Shown here: positions 12,491 to 25,569 of the stretch, one piece after another | Position numbering within the stretch: position 1 is the first letter of the stretch | Layout of the letters: every line of letters begins with the position of its first letter | NCBI GenBank assembly: GCA_911728435.2 | Contig: OU452201.1 | Span: 7,378,001 to 7,442,000, forward strand | Direction: 5' to 3' | Length of the DNA: 64,000 nucleotides | DNA from: Apoderus coryli | Lineage: Eukaryota > Arthropoda > Insecta > Coleoptera > Attelabidae | Program-made: the position numbers and the translations under genes | Notes under the pieces: generated by a model | The model's database searches: none | What the model saw: only the letters and a program-made list of their open reading frames with translations | What the model was told of the DNA's origin: nothing

Positions 12491-12839
12491 AGACAACGTC
12501 ATGGTCAAATTGGTTAAAAATCGGAAATGTTCAAAAATAATACAATAAAAATAATAAAAAAACAATTTGTGCTTTCATTGGTCATCATACTATGTTCGTA
12601 TTTTTTTGACCGCCATAAATTGTATAGAACATAATATTCTCTAACAATATGAGCAGGTCGTATTGTAAGAGAAATTATTACGAGACTGTAACTCATAAAG
12701 CGTTCCTCCACGATAGGATAGTTTAATTGATAGTGAATCTGCGAGACAATTGAGTATGGGACATTTCAATCCACCAGGAGAACGATGCCTAATCCTGGTG
12801 CCAGTTAGCACCATCTTTTTCACTCCAGTCGATTTCGGT

Positions 12840-12910
12840 AACCGAATGTAGCATAATAATAATAATTGCTTTATTGCCCAACAGTATGACATACCATTAA
12901 CGATTAACAC
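12840..12910 (-). repeat. LINE-type 3' tail
   Basis: On the minus strand, GGGCAATAAAGCAATT is followed by ATT repeats. This is the same terminal layout as at 3286-3345 and 36496-36565. Confidence 0.4.
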
Positions 12911-13065
12911 AGCAAAATTATATAAATTTGATTATATTATAAACACTACTTGACACTACAATAATACAAAACAAATCATGTCATACAAAACCTAAAAGAA
13001 AAATACTATTCTGTAAAAAAAGACAATACAATGCAATATCGCACACTATATTGAGAAAAATGAAC

Positions 13066-13590
13066 ATATAATATAATATAATATAATATAATATAATATA
13101 ATATAATATAATATAATATAATATAATATAATATAATATAATATAATATAATATAATATAATATAATATAATATAATATAATATAATATAATATAATATA
13201 ATATAATATAATATAATATAATATAATATAATATAATATAATATAATATAATATAATATAATATAATATAATATAATATAATATAATATAATATAATATA
13301 ATATAATATAATATAATATAATATAATATAATATAATATAATATAATATAATATAATATAATATAATATAATATAATATAATATAATATAATATAATATA
13401 ATATAATATAATATAATATAATATAATATAATATAATATAATATAATATAATATAATATAATATAATATAATATAATATAATATAATATAATATAATATA
13501 ATATAATATAATATAATATAATATAATATAATATAATATAATATAATATAATATAATATAATATAATATAATATAATATAATATAATATA
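13066..13590. repeat. Perfect (AATAT)n microsatellite, 105 copies
   Basis: A five-base unit (ATATA, equivalent to AATAT) is repeated 105 times without a single interruption. The long open frames through it, repeating YYIIL on the minus strand, are artefacts of the repeat. The array ends about 370 bp upstream of the proposed slit transcription start. Length in the real genome may differ from this assembly. Confidence 0.97.
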
Positions 13591-13936
13591 ACACATTTTT
13601 ATGATTAACATTCTTAACTTTTTATAAAATCAAAATTGAACATTTCGTTCAACTAGCTTAAAGCCTTTCGAAAGTAAATATGTTGTAACTGTAAGAGAGG
13701 GTGGTATTGAGGGTGTCACAATATTTGTTTTATATGTTAAGAAATCACGCGTCGAAATAAAGAAGTTTCAAGTGATTTCTGAGTTTACTGGACTATTCAG
13801 AAGACGGATGTAACGTAACGACGCGAGATAGAGGGAGACAAAAAAGATACAGTGCGAGCTTTACACATATCGAATCCAGTATTCACACGGTCTACGCTAC
13901 TCTGCCGAGCGTAGTTGCTTTCCGTTTCCGAAACCA

Positions 13937-14056
13937 TATAATATACTGTTAGTTCTCGTCAGTCAAGCTATCGTAGTTAGCTGTGCTTCAGCTCTCGTTA
14001 GTTGACAGAATATCGTTTTTGTTTTGTTTACGTGCGTCGTTCAACAACTCTACTAG
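13937..14056 (+). promoter_or_regulatory. sli: Proposed slit promoter and 5' UTR exon
   Basis: This lies in a CpG-containing patch (about 13800-14060) that stands out from the AT-rich surroundings. TATAATA at 13937-13943 is followed by an arthropod-type initiator TCAGT at 13959-13963. A usable donor (TACTAG then GTATTT) sits at 14056/14057, and a good acceptor lies at 17306 just before the slit start codon. An untranslated exon of about 96 nt (13961-14056) spliced to 17307 is therefore plausible. This is inference from signals only; the TATA-to-initiator spacing is slightly short. Confidence 0.35.
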
Positions 14057-17000
14057 GTATTTCTAGAGTCGAGATTGAAGTTGTGAAATTAAGAAACTTC
14101 GTGTTGGAAATGTTTGTTGTATGATTAATATAAGGATTTTATAAGGAATTAGGTCCTTCGGACAAAGGAACTATATTTTGTTTATATTGTGGAGTTTTAG
14201 TAATATAGTTTTGAATCAGTGATTAATTTACTTGTGTTTGGTTTTTCTTTTTCAATTTATTATGTTTGGACGACATATTATGGAGAACTATAATACTTGA
14301 AATGGTAAATGATTAGAATAAAATATCTGACTTATATTATGCTTTGTTGATTTTAGATAAGTGGCGTATTGTAAAACAATTTTTTTTCTGTGATATATTA
14401 TAACTAATTGATTGATGTGTCTGTTTATTTAGATGTTTCCACTTAGTATAAAATCATACTTAAATTATACTTTTAAATGTGTAATTAGGAGATTTTTATC
14501 CAGTAGTTTTCAAAATAACAGCAATAACTATCATAAAACGATTGAATAAAAATAATACGATGCATAGTGATCTCGCACATTTTAAAAAAGAAATCAATCA
14601 TAAACAACCCAAAATTATAGCTAAAGAAGTTTACCTAGATTTTACCGTCATCATTAATTATTGTTGTCTATGCAAACTACAAAATAAAAAAGGCATAAAA
14701 CTAGTTAGACAGAAAATCCGGATGTAATAAACAGTGTCCACGAACAATGACTAAAAAAGGGGTGATTCTATATACAAAAGTATGAAAGAAATTAGCTCTG
14801 TAAACGCTTCTTAAGAGAGTACTACTGTTCTTTAAATATGACAACCAAAACGGGTTTAAGACTTATTTGAATTCACGTTTTATGATTTATAAAAAATAAT
14901 AATTGTTACTTTTTTAGTTTTGGCGTCAGCGTCGTTCGAAGGGGCCCTATGATTTCTTGACCGTAATAATTATCAATTTATTGTAATACTATAATTAATT
15001 ATTGACTAATCATGTACTTATGTGTGTTCATTTCAATATAAAATAACAAACAAGTAATTTGTGGAAAAAGATTGTAGGTACCCTAGATGTTTCAGATGTA
15101 GCCAGGGTTGAGATGATTCAAACAATTGATTAAAATCAGTATGATTTAACAAAAAATCATGAATAATTTAAAAAAGAGTTTTAAAATTTTAACACTGTAT
15201 TTGTTCATCAAAAAATAGAACCCAGACACATTTTTATTACAGGTCATTCGATAAGTCCGTACGATAAGTAAGAAAAAACAAATAGATACCACTTTTATAG
15301 TACGATTTCTCTTTCTCGTCAGGTTCAGCGATTACTTCATCATTGGACTTAAATTTCGTTCCAGCAAGCATTCTCTTGAGATCTGAAAACAGGAAAAAGG
15401 CGCTGGGGGCTAAATCTGGAGAATACGGTGGGTGGGTAAGCAATTCGAAGCCCAATTCATTTAATTTTGCCATAGTTTTCATCCATTGTCACATATCGAC
15501 GACAGAATTCGATTTGCAAAAATTCGTTGTAGATTTTGGTCGACTGGTCGCATACCCAAATATTCGTGTAAAATGGTAAAAACACTACCATCTGATATCT
15601 TCACAATGTCAGCTAGGTCGTGCACCTTCAATTTGCGATCGTTCATAACCAATTTGTGATTTTTTTTTACGTTTTTTGGAATAACAGCCTCATTTGAGCG
15701 TCCACTGCGCTCTGCACCATTTGTGCTGGTACGACCACGATTAAATTCAGCAATCCACGTCTCTACCATTTGTCTCGATGGAGCAGAGTTTGGATCATGT
15801 TTATCAAGCCATTGTTTAGTTTCCACTGTGTATCTTCTTCAAATATTTCATTCAAAAGCTTTTATGATAACTGAAATATAGATGATAAATCTAATAATTT
15901 GCTCTTGATTATTATTTGATTAGGAAAAGTGAGAGCACAATAGAAAATTGTAAAAATCCTACACAAACTTATCGATAGGTATTAAGTATTTAAATATACA
16001 TAATGGCGAGCCTAATTTGATTTCAATGCTATTCTTAAATGGGCAATTAAATCACAATAAATTACAATCGTATTTCACTGTAAAACGACATGGGAAAATG
16101 TTAGAAGCGTGTTACTAAACAACAGAGCCCATCTGCAATGAGACGATGACAGTTGTTAATATCTGGTCATCTTAAAGAGGGTGTTAGAAATTTTTAATAT
16201 ATGGATAACTTTTTGTAAATAATGACAGGATAATACCGCAAGCAAATGCATAGTTACATGTCCAACAGGACGTTGTAAGTATATACTTACTTACACTTAT
16301 ACACTGATTCTTGTAGATAATTCGCAATAAACAACTTTCTATGTTTCCCCTATTTTTAATGTTAACGAAGGGAAGAAAACGAGAGAATTAAATAAAAGTT
16401 TTTTCAATTTAATTACGTTTTATTTATTAATTAATTATCAAAACATTACTCTAAGTCTAATAAATTAGGCCATGTTCGAGAAGGTCTATAAAAACGTAAA
16501 AAGTACTTAAATAATAAAAGATTTACGATATTATCGCCCTTGTTGTTTAGAAATCGAATAAGCGAACTATGAAGATCTTGCTAATTTTGTTTTTAATTAA
16601 AATTATATTGCTAATCTGTAGGGAAAATTTATTCATATTTTGTTTACTTTTCGAATAATTTTCCCCATGAGTAGAATGTTATTTGTCTTATTTTCCATTT
16701 TATCTGTGTATTATTTTTCACCAGCGACATTAAAAACAACTTTTCTTTGCAAAAATATAACATTGGACCTTTTTTTTCCTGTCTATTATAAATCGATTCA
16801 GATACAGCCACTGCATTTCAAATGTCTTGGGGGGTTTCTCGTGGTATAATAAATATAAAGGAAAAATACATATTTACCTAAACTATATAGAAAAATCCTT
16901 GAAGGCATATCATATTTATTTGATGATACAAATTAATCGAGCAGAACAGCTAACAATTATTTAGTTAAACGCTGAAATCTTTTATTCCATCGTGGATCGT

Positions 17001-17306
17001 AAACTCATTTGTTTGACTTAAAACTCCTTGTCAAAATGACAGATGAATTGGTAAATAAAAGTCACTATTATTATTATTATTAGGGATCATTATTTTCTTT
17101 ATTAAAATCGCAACCGTAAACCGAGTGAAAACACAAAGAGTGGCATTTCAAAAAAAAAAATGCTTAACATTCAAGTTTTTGGGGTTTGAATAGTATTCAA
17201 TTATTTTTTGAGTGTTTAACTTCGTGTACTATTCCAAAAAAATAAACAGAACATCATCAGAAAAACGCATTTTTATACCAGCTTACAATTTTAATTTTTG
17301 TTACAG
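14057..17306 (+). other. sli: Proposed 5' UTR intron of slit
   Basis: The stretch contains the deleted mariner at 15.24-15.83 kb and a short (ATT)n at 17064-17082. Otherwise it is AT-rich sequence without recognisable genes; the small open frames at 14542-14727 and 16640-16849 show no known domain. Confidence 0.4.
15238..15826 (-). pseudogene. Mariner element with internal deletion
   Basis: Minus strand. 15826-15479 encodes a mariner N-terminal HTH region (SAPSRQMVETWIAEFNRGRT ... FTILHEYLGM). After a junction near 15475 the frame changes, and 15482-15237 encodes the C-terminal part (KLNELGFELLTHPPYSPDLA). The segment with the first two catalytic aspartates is missing. The third, usually in PSDFFLF, reads PSAFFLF. 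A terminal repeat starting CAGGTCATTCGATAAGTCCG follows TA at the left end (15240 onward). I found no matching terminus on the right, so the 5' end is truncated. Confidence 0.85.
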
Positions 17307-17424
17307 ATAACCAACATTATCTTCACCCTTGTCAAAAAGTAATACCTACTATCATTACAACACCATTACTACTTTCTCTTAAAAAAAAACTCTTAAAGAC
17401 TCCAAATTTCTCTAAGAGCCGGCC
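17307..17424 (+). other. sli: 5' UTR part of the slit start-codon exon
   Basis: The acceptor TTTTTGTTACAG ends at 17306. An in-frame TAA at 17413-17415 lies just before the ATG at 17425, which supports that ATG as the true start. Confidence 0.6.
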
Positions 17425-17651
17425 ATGTTGTCGTTACCAGTATCGTACTGGACGATATTCGTGGTGGGACTCCTTTCACAATGGACAGCACATTTCGCAC
17501 AAGCCACCCCTGGCGAAATGGCGCATTTCAGCTATTCAAGCGGTTCGACACGGTGTCCACGGATGTGCACCTGTGCCGCAGCCACTGTGGACTGTTCGCA
17601 TCGGGGACTGACCGCTGTGCCAAGGAATATACCGCTGGAGACTGAAAGATT
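17425..17651 (+). CDS. sli: Slit, first coding exon (signal peptide and LRRNT)
   Basis: Slit is a secreted guidance ligand for Robo receptors, made of LRR blocks, EGF repeats, a laminin-G domain and a cysteine knot. This exon encodes 75 full codons plus two bases. Residues 1-27 are a signal peptide (ending AHFAQA). A short Ser-rich linker leads into the LRRNT cap of the first LRR block, with cysteines 44, 48, 50 and 57 in the C-x3-C-x-C-x6-C pattern. The stretch [16 protein letters not shown] is characteristic of Slit rather than other LRR proteins. The exon ends at a strong donor (GTAAGTG at 17652) splitting a Leu codon, just where the first LRR begins. No downstream exon was recognised up to 64000, so the gene continues off the right edge. 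Confidence 0.9.
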
Positions 17652-20279
17652 GTAAGTGATTTTATTGTAATATATTGTTTGGTTGATTGGTGCAGACATT
17701 CTATTTGTATATTATTAAATTGATGCTGATAATCTATGGTGGTAATATTTCGTGAAGTGTGAGGAATTTAACGCAGAAGAAAAACGTGACAGTTAGTGTA
17801 GAAATAGCCTCTAATTACACTTTTTGTCTTGTCTGTTTTTGCAATCCACATTTCATCAGCACTGCCATGTATAGGTAACGATAGTAATAATCATATCGCC
17901 TTTTACAAATTACATTTCAGGTGTAATAAAATTTTTATGAATTTTATACTTTTGGTATAAGTATGCTGTTAATTCTTCTCTTTTTGTGGCTGCTGTTTGT
18001 AGCCACTAGCAGATTGATGAAGAATTTTACGTTTAATCGTTATTTGAGAAGTGTGAAGTATGCCGGCGTTATTTTAATGATTTTCCAGAAGAATTAACTT
18101 TTCTAGGTACTATTCAGTTTGCTTCTCTACTAACGCTGAAAACACTGTTTTAAATTCGAACAATGATTGAGATTCTTTCAGTACAGTGTGTCTAAATGAA
18201 CGTCCCCTCGGCCGGCTTACATTAATTAATATTTAAGTTGCTCCTGACTAAAAATTGATTAGGTATTTGAATTATTAACCATTCATGAGAAAATCATACA
18301 GAGCGATTCATTTAAAAAATAAATGAAGCAATTTTATTGAAAAAGGAACAATATGAGTTAAATTTGGGCAATTGATGGTGAGGTTTAGCTACGCCAGAAA
18401 CCCACAAAGGGTGGTTACTTGGGTATTGTGCATCATATTTTCCTTATTGCAAATAACACAAAAATAGAGCAGTTATTGATATTTATTTTTCTACAAAGAA
18501 ATCGTATAAATTTACCTGGAAATATCATGGCAGATTTTAAATTCAAAATGTTATGTTGTAGTATATGCCAAGCGCAGACTTTTGTACCAATGAAGCAGGA
18601 TCTAGCTCTACATGGTGTACCAAAAAAAAAGACTTCAAAGTTACTATTTTCACGTTCGAGGTGCGTTGTTTATTAACACAATAGGATACACATAAATATA
18701 CAGGGTGTTAACACGCTCTATCATTATCATCATCATCATTTAAAAAAAATCGACTTTTGATTTTTTTTTTTGTGTCAGAGTTTAACTGGCTTTTGTCACA
18801 TCCTGTATAAAATTGGATCAATGTGCGTCAAAATTCAAGGATCATTATAATTGGATGCAACTTAATTAATTTTTTTATAGTTACTTAATTAAGAAATAGA
18901 TATTTGGCGATTTGTAAGCTTAATAAAATGCTAAAATTGAAAAGTCTCAAGTTTGTCACATCAATTTCCAATTCGCTATCAGCAAGTTACTATATGATGC
19001 AATAAATTGTGGTATTTAAATAGAGGTAATAAAAATGTCTTTCCAAATGTTGTCCAGTAGAAAAACACATATAATATCGTTGGATACTTCTGTAATAACA
19101 TGTCATACATTTAGATTTATAACCTGATATAGGTTATGTTTATTACCTTGCTCTACATCATTCAGGGTGAAATAAACTCTTACGCCGGCTACTTGAAGCA
19201 TTCTCTCCTATTTGCTGCTTTAAGATTAGCTATTTGTATAGTAGTAGTATTAGTATAGGATGTTATAACGAAGAAAAGTATCTCAAAGTTGACCATACAG
19301 CTAGAAGAGCAGGCATAATAATGAATTGGACTAGAATTAGATGCACTTAATTATTGAGAAATTTTTATAATCCTCCCTGTAAATTAAGACCAATTTCTGC
19401 CCATAAAAAGCAATACTTTCAACTCTTTTTTTAACTTCATTTTCAATATAATATTTTTGACGACTCTGTATTAATAAATGGCAAAAGATCTACACAATAT
19501 ACTATTATGAACCTCAATTTATAAAGTCGTTCGTGTATGAGAAAATGAAACTTTAAAATGTCATTCATATTTGTGTTAAAGTTTGAAAAAGATATGGACA
19601 GAACTTCTTTATTTCGTCTTCTTTTTCATTGATCGAAAGTTCGTTTCATTTGTTGCCGAAGGTCTATATTGTTCACTGGAAACCAATGATCTGATTGCGA
19701 CGATCTCGTTACTAATCTTTTGATGTTTGCTATATTGAATAAAATCGATAATAAAATTTTCTATACCTAATACATGCCTCATTAACGAATACAATAACAC
19801 AAAATGAAACTCATTAATATTATTAGAATATAACTGAACAATATACCGCCCATATTTATTTACACTTCATCATCATAGAATAATGGGTAAAATTTAAACT
19901 CTAAATACTGCGCCATTGTGGTAGAATAATGCAAATAATATCATCACAGCATTATACATAACATTATCTAGATTACATTTTAAACAATTAGTCTTGTAAT
20001 AATTTTTGCTGCACCATAAATTATAGATATTATTGTACAATTCCCGATGACAGATTAATATACTAGTTTTGGCTTTTGCAATAATGTATGCAGCGATATT
20101 TTATATACTTACAGATAATAGGGTAATTAGGTGCTGCTATTTGACAATGAATTGAGAAATGTGATTTATATACCGATAAGGCGTTTTTAAAAATTAATAA
20201 TATAATATATACCAAAATGATAAACATATTTTTTTAAACAAGCTTTGGATGCTTAAACAGAGTTGCCATATTTTTCAGA

Positions 20280-21297
20280 GACATCCCAGTAAACACACAT
20301 ACGTTTATTTAACGTTTATCATTACAAAGCATCTTTTCAGAAAAAGGTACATTAAATACGTACATTTGACTTTGATATGTCGCGCATTTTCACGTTACAT
20401 ATCACGGATAACGAAACGTTACACAAACGTTAATTATTAGCTTTGGTGTAATCGTATTAATTACGCATTTTAGAAACGTTTAAATAACGTTTGATTTCAG
20501 GTTATTTATCACGTACATACATTTTATCAACGTATAGTTCACGTTACAAAAATATATAAAAGCAAATGCGTAATTAATACGATTACACAAACGTTAATTA
20601 TTAGCTTTTAAAATACGACTTCTATTCTAATTCTAGTTTTACATCAAACATTTCGTTGACACATTTTTTAAAAGTATTTGGAAACTTTTTAAAATATCCC
20701 ACTTTAAATATTGCTCGTTTTAAGAATAATTTCACACGTTCTTCTAATTGTAGGTACATTTGGAATTGTGATAACATACTTTATAAACATTATATAAACG
20801 TTTTGAATTTTCCCATATTAACCAATACGCATATTTATGGGATATTTTACACTTTACTTTAACTGTAATTTTCGGATTACTATAAATTACTTAAAAAACG
20901 TCATTTTAACGTTTTCATTGTCACCTCTAAAAATTATGCGCTTCTAATGAACATTTTCTAACGTTATTTTAGCTATAAATATCGGTTTATTATAAATTAC
21001 ATAAAGAACGTTTTATAAACGTTTTTAATTTTGACAATGTTTGACACGCGTTTAAAAAACACCTAAAACAACGTTTTTATTGTATGGTTTATTATAATAC
21101 ATATACAACGTTACTTAAACATAATAAATGCACGTAGTTGTATTTAAATAAGAAAAACACGTGTCTATAACGTTTAAACTGAACGGTGCAAAATCAAACT
21201 TAAAATAAACCGTCACTTTTCTAACGTAAGACCAATTATCAACGACTGACACGTTGAATCAACGTTTAATTTCCGTATATGTGTTTACTGGGATGTC
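20280..21297. mobile_element. AACGTT-rich element with terminal inverted repeats, non-coding, 1018 bp
   Basis: The ends are inverted copies: GACATCCCAGTAAACACACA at 20280 and its near-complement up to 21297. Between them are about twenty ACGTT/AACGT words on both strands, giving the whole element a self-complementary character. An internal inverted pair (about 20442-20472 against 20564-20588) and a direct repeat (CACAAACGTTAATTATTAGC at about 20412 and 20586) add further structure. There is no coding sequence. A related copy starts at 63342. The superfamily is unknown. Confidence 0.7.
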
Positions 21298-24200
21298 GTT
21301 GCCACTTAGACGGCAATTTGTCGCCCAAATTCACAACTGCCGTTCAAATTTCAAATATTTTTTTGTCTTTAATATAGCTACTTCAAATTTCAACCTAAGC
21401 CAAACGTCTAAAGTCTAAAACATTCTGATTTCCGGGTAAACTCTTAAACTATATTTGCCTTCCATTGAAAGTTTAAATATTGGTAAAGAATATAATCCAT
21501 AAATAGAACTTTTGGCATTGTCTGAACTAAAACAAAGACATCAAACTAATTAAACTAAATTTCTATCCAAATCACCATCATCAGATAAATTTTACTATAC
21601 CTATAGTGCAAAGTTTAAATGAAGAAAAAGCTTACTTCTTTTGAAAGCTTACTTGTTTTGATGTCACAATTTGTAAATATTCTGCTACTAAGAGTGTTAT
21701 CTTTTTAGTTTTGCATATAGGGCTAAGGTAAAAGAGTTGACAGTTATAGTTTCTAGGCTAGGCCATACTCCAAAACAACATTGACCTTAGAAAAGAAAAG
21801 CTATACATGAGCTAGGGCTTAGGAGAAAAGATTTGTTAACATCTGAAGGATTAATGTTCGAAAAGGGATGATGAATTGAAGACAGCAAATTTTTGGCTTT
21901 AAAGAATGCCATAAAATCAGGAATCACCTCCTGCGCCCTGTATTATGTGTGTGATATATAAAATACATTTCAGGGGTGATACTAGGATTATTTCCGCTAA
22001 GTTGGTCGCGCGTTTATTTAAAACCGTCTACCTTCCATAATAGTCGACTAAATTTTTGCGGGAGCAATCGGGAGAGAAAAAGCAACGAAAGGCGAAGTAG
22101 AAGGTATATATAAAAAAATTGCAGAAAAAGAAACGAAATAAAAGGAGAAATTTCAGTTTTAAAAGAGATTTTATATGAGTTTATGGTTTTGAAAAGTTTA
22201 TTTCGCTTTATTTTTGTGCTTCTGAGGTTTCTTTTGACGATTCTGATGATTTAAGGGATTTTCTTTCAACTCCGTATAGTATAGGTTATTCTATATACAC
22301 TATTATATATTATATTTTACAACCAAGGTCTGTTTGTGACAAAAATATATGTATATGCTTATAAATGGAGTAGCTCTGCACTTGATATGTCAATGATAAA
22401 TATTCGCTCTAAATAACCCTATAATTTTTTGAGAAATGCAAGCAAAACAAGTCGTGATTGAATATTAAAGAAGTAGAATCGTCTTGCAATCTTTTAAATG
22501 TTACAACCAGATAATAATAAGATAAAAACGTTCTCGTATTAAGAGACAAATATTCCATATTATAGGTACCAGATGTTATTGGTTTCATGAACATTTTTTG
22601 CATTTCTTAAAGAATTTCTGTCTCTCAGTTTGTCACTCGATTTACATGATCACTAAAAAACGGCTCAACCAAAGTTGGCTATTCCGACAACTTGATTAGA
22701 TTTTGAGACTTATAGATTTCAGAATTTACATATCATTATAACAAATTGGCCTCCGATAAGTTTTTAACAGCACAAAAATTACAGACCCACCTGTATCTAC
22801 ACCTCTGAGGTAGAAAAAAATATGCAAATGTCAGATCTAATAGTAGTAATTGTCAATATAAAATACTGCACGAAATTTTGTTCGAATTCGTTAACCTGTT
22901 CAGAAGTTATGAATAAAAAGGTGAGTTTCACTTAGCAAACTCGACATCTGCTTTTGCTCCTTTTAAAAATATGAGCCGGAGGCAATATTTGGACCTGGTT
23001 TGGAAATAACATGTCGCAAACAAATACAAATATGTTTCTGATTTTTGCACATAATATATCGTTTCTATATATAAAATGTATTGTTACTTTATAGATTTTT
23101 GGGCAATTTTTGAAAGGAGCTCTAGTTTACCATCGTATATGAAATTGAAAGGATTTCATATTTCCTCTTTTAACCTTGGTTGGATAAAAAAGCCTTCAGG
23201 CTATGCCCCTAGGCGATTCTCAGATTTTCTTCCAAGAAATCTATAAATAGAGGCCCATATTAGGGCCTTCTTCTCTAATATATCCTGGGTTCATTGTTTC
23301 ATTGTGAATTGCAACAACTATTATGAATATAATGAATAATACGTGAGTATTGGGAAATCTTATTCCGCACAAATAATTAGTGCAAAATTTAAATCATCCA
23401 GATCATCCACAGATCACGTATAACACATTAAACTTATTTTGACAAATTCTTTATTTATTGTATTACATTCGTGTGCCTGACATGAGCGCAATCTCACAGC
23501 TTAACTCCAGAGTCCATCCTATAGAATCTCACAATCACAAATGAACAGAAGTCATATTCAAAAGTAAAGAATAACAATTTTATAATAGAGTTGGGAGAGA
23601 ACAAAAAAAACCTTTCAGAATACATTCGTTAGTTTTCAAAATGAATTTTTCGTGCGTGTTCAAAACTAGATTTCGTTGGCTTAGTTTTGTGTTGATGCTT
23701 TTTTACAACTCTTATTATATTATGTACCTACCTACTATGTATTTTTTTTTTGGAGTGGTGTATAGAGATTTATGAACGGAAGAACACATAATAAAGTTTT
23801 ATTGAATAAAGAAATTTAATGCAACAAAATAAGAGATAGACTGAAGAGTGTAATTATTGTTTTAATGTTGTATTTTATTAGGTATCAACTTAAATACTTA
23901 TTTGGATAATACCTACATGCCATGCAGTATACAGGACTTTCATTTTAAGACTGGCAACTCTGTCATCTAAAGTAAACTGCTGGACCAATAATGAAGTGCA
24001 TCGGATCAATTTTTGCCTTCATGTCAAAGTCAAATATTTTAATAACCAGAAGAGGTAGAGGCATGCGTTTTTGGGATATTAAAGATAAATTATTTGGGAT
24101 TAGGGCCACAAGGCTAGATTTTTTAATGTTAATGACCGCTGTAATTTACAGGGTGTAAAACAAAATACTGATTTTTTTCTCGTAGTTTACGACTTTCGAG

Positions 24201-24552
24201 ATTTTATAATTTTTTTAGATTTTTTTGGGTTAGGTTGGGTTGTGTTTAGTTTATAGAAAAAAAACATTTGAAGGAATTTTTGATACATCTTAAATTTTGG
24301 GAGATATCGAGACTTTAATAAAACGGAGCAATTTTACTTAATTTTGACTTGTACTTTTTCCGATACGAATTAAGTCTTAACATTTTGGGACCACTATTAA
24401 CTTGCCATGCAAATCTCCTAACAATGTTATAAAAAGTTATAGGGTGTCCACAAAAAAATACTAATTAACACAATTCTAATCCAGGCAACTTTAATGTCTT
24501 TAATCAACTAAATATCTACATTTTACGAATGAATGTGCCAAAGTTTCGATTA

Positions 24553-24776
24553 CCATTCATTATTATACAGAGTGTTCAAAATTCTGAATTTTCTCAATGT
24601 ACGAGGTACATTAGTTCATTGGCGTACGAGCCTTAATTTTTGTTTCGTATAGAACATAATTTATTTCAAATCTGATGAGAATTCATCATCCAAAAAATAC
24701 TTTAATTCTAATTTTGATAAAAATTGATACAGTGTGTTGATTACACTAATTTTTACTCATTATTACACTCTGTATA
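24553..24776. repeat. Short TIR element ending in CAGAGTGTT
   Basis: TATACAGAGTGTTC on the left and ACACTCTGTATAAG on the right are inverted copies of a variant of the CAGGGTG terminus, each next to TA. There is no coding sequence inside. Confidence 0.4.
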
Positions 24777-25508
24777 AGTGTTCCAAGCTTTTATTCAATT
24801 AGCCAGTACAGTTTTGAGAGATGTTAACACAATCAATACACAACTAATAATAGTTTACACTATTTATTACGTTTTGTTTTCCTGTAAATTTAGAACTAGA
24901 CTTTATGAACAGTTTAGTATTTAGTCCTAATTACAAAGAGGTACATTTTACATAATAATTTTCACTACAAAAGTTGCCAGAAAATTTTGTTACGAAATCT
25001 CTCATTATTTATTGAGAACCAATAGAGTCAATAACAATTTCCCTTTATATAGTATGCTTTACACCTCATACCCATATAGGGTGTGCGTAAAGTATCGGAA
25101 CATCGATTAATTCCAAAATTGTACATTTTTGCAAAGAAAATACAGTTTTGATTTATGTTTAGCAATCTAAGTTATTTTGAGGGCACTTTTAAGTTGCTAC
25201 GTGTTTTCCTAACGAAGTCAATTTTAGTATTTTGACTTCCGCCCGTTCCGTTACTTTAAGTATATGCTTTACACATGTATTAGTGTGCTGAAATTACGGC
25301 TAGAAGTGTTATGTAGCTACGTTTAGTTGGATATTTAGAAAATCAAACACAAACCTATTTATGTCAGATTTTAATAACTTAATCTGTGCTTATCGAAGAT
25401 TTATTAGATTGGTGTTTGATATGATAAATCATACCTTTTAGATAACATTAATGCTTCCTTTGCTTGTAAATAATAACAGTTCGATGAAAAACTAGGAAAA
25501 AGGGGTTA

Positions 25509-25569
25509 CAGGGTGGCCAGTTTTACTGTGACCGTATTCAACTACCTTTTTGAGACGCGTAACACCCTG
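25509..25569. mobile_element. 61-bp miniature element with CAGGGTG/CACCCTG ends
   Basis: CAGGGTGGCC starts at 25509 directly after TA, and ACACCCTG ends at 25569 directly before TA. Terminal repeats and TA duplication fit a Tc1/mariner-type insertion. It is short enough to be only two ends joined by an extreme internal deletion. Confidence 0.5.

Noticed and set aside
13006..13611. Two long minus-strand ORFs of repeated YYIIL
   Set aside because: They are translations of the (AATAT)n array; no start context, composition or neighbour supports a protein.
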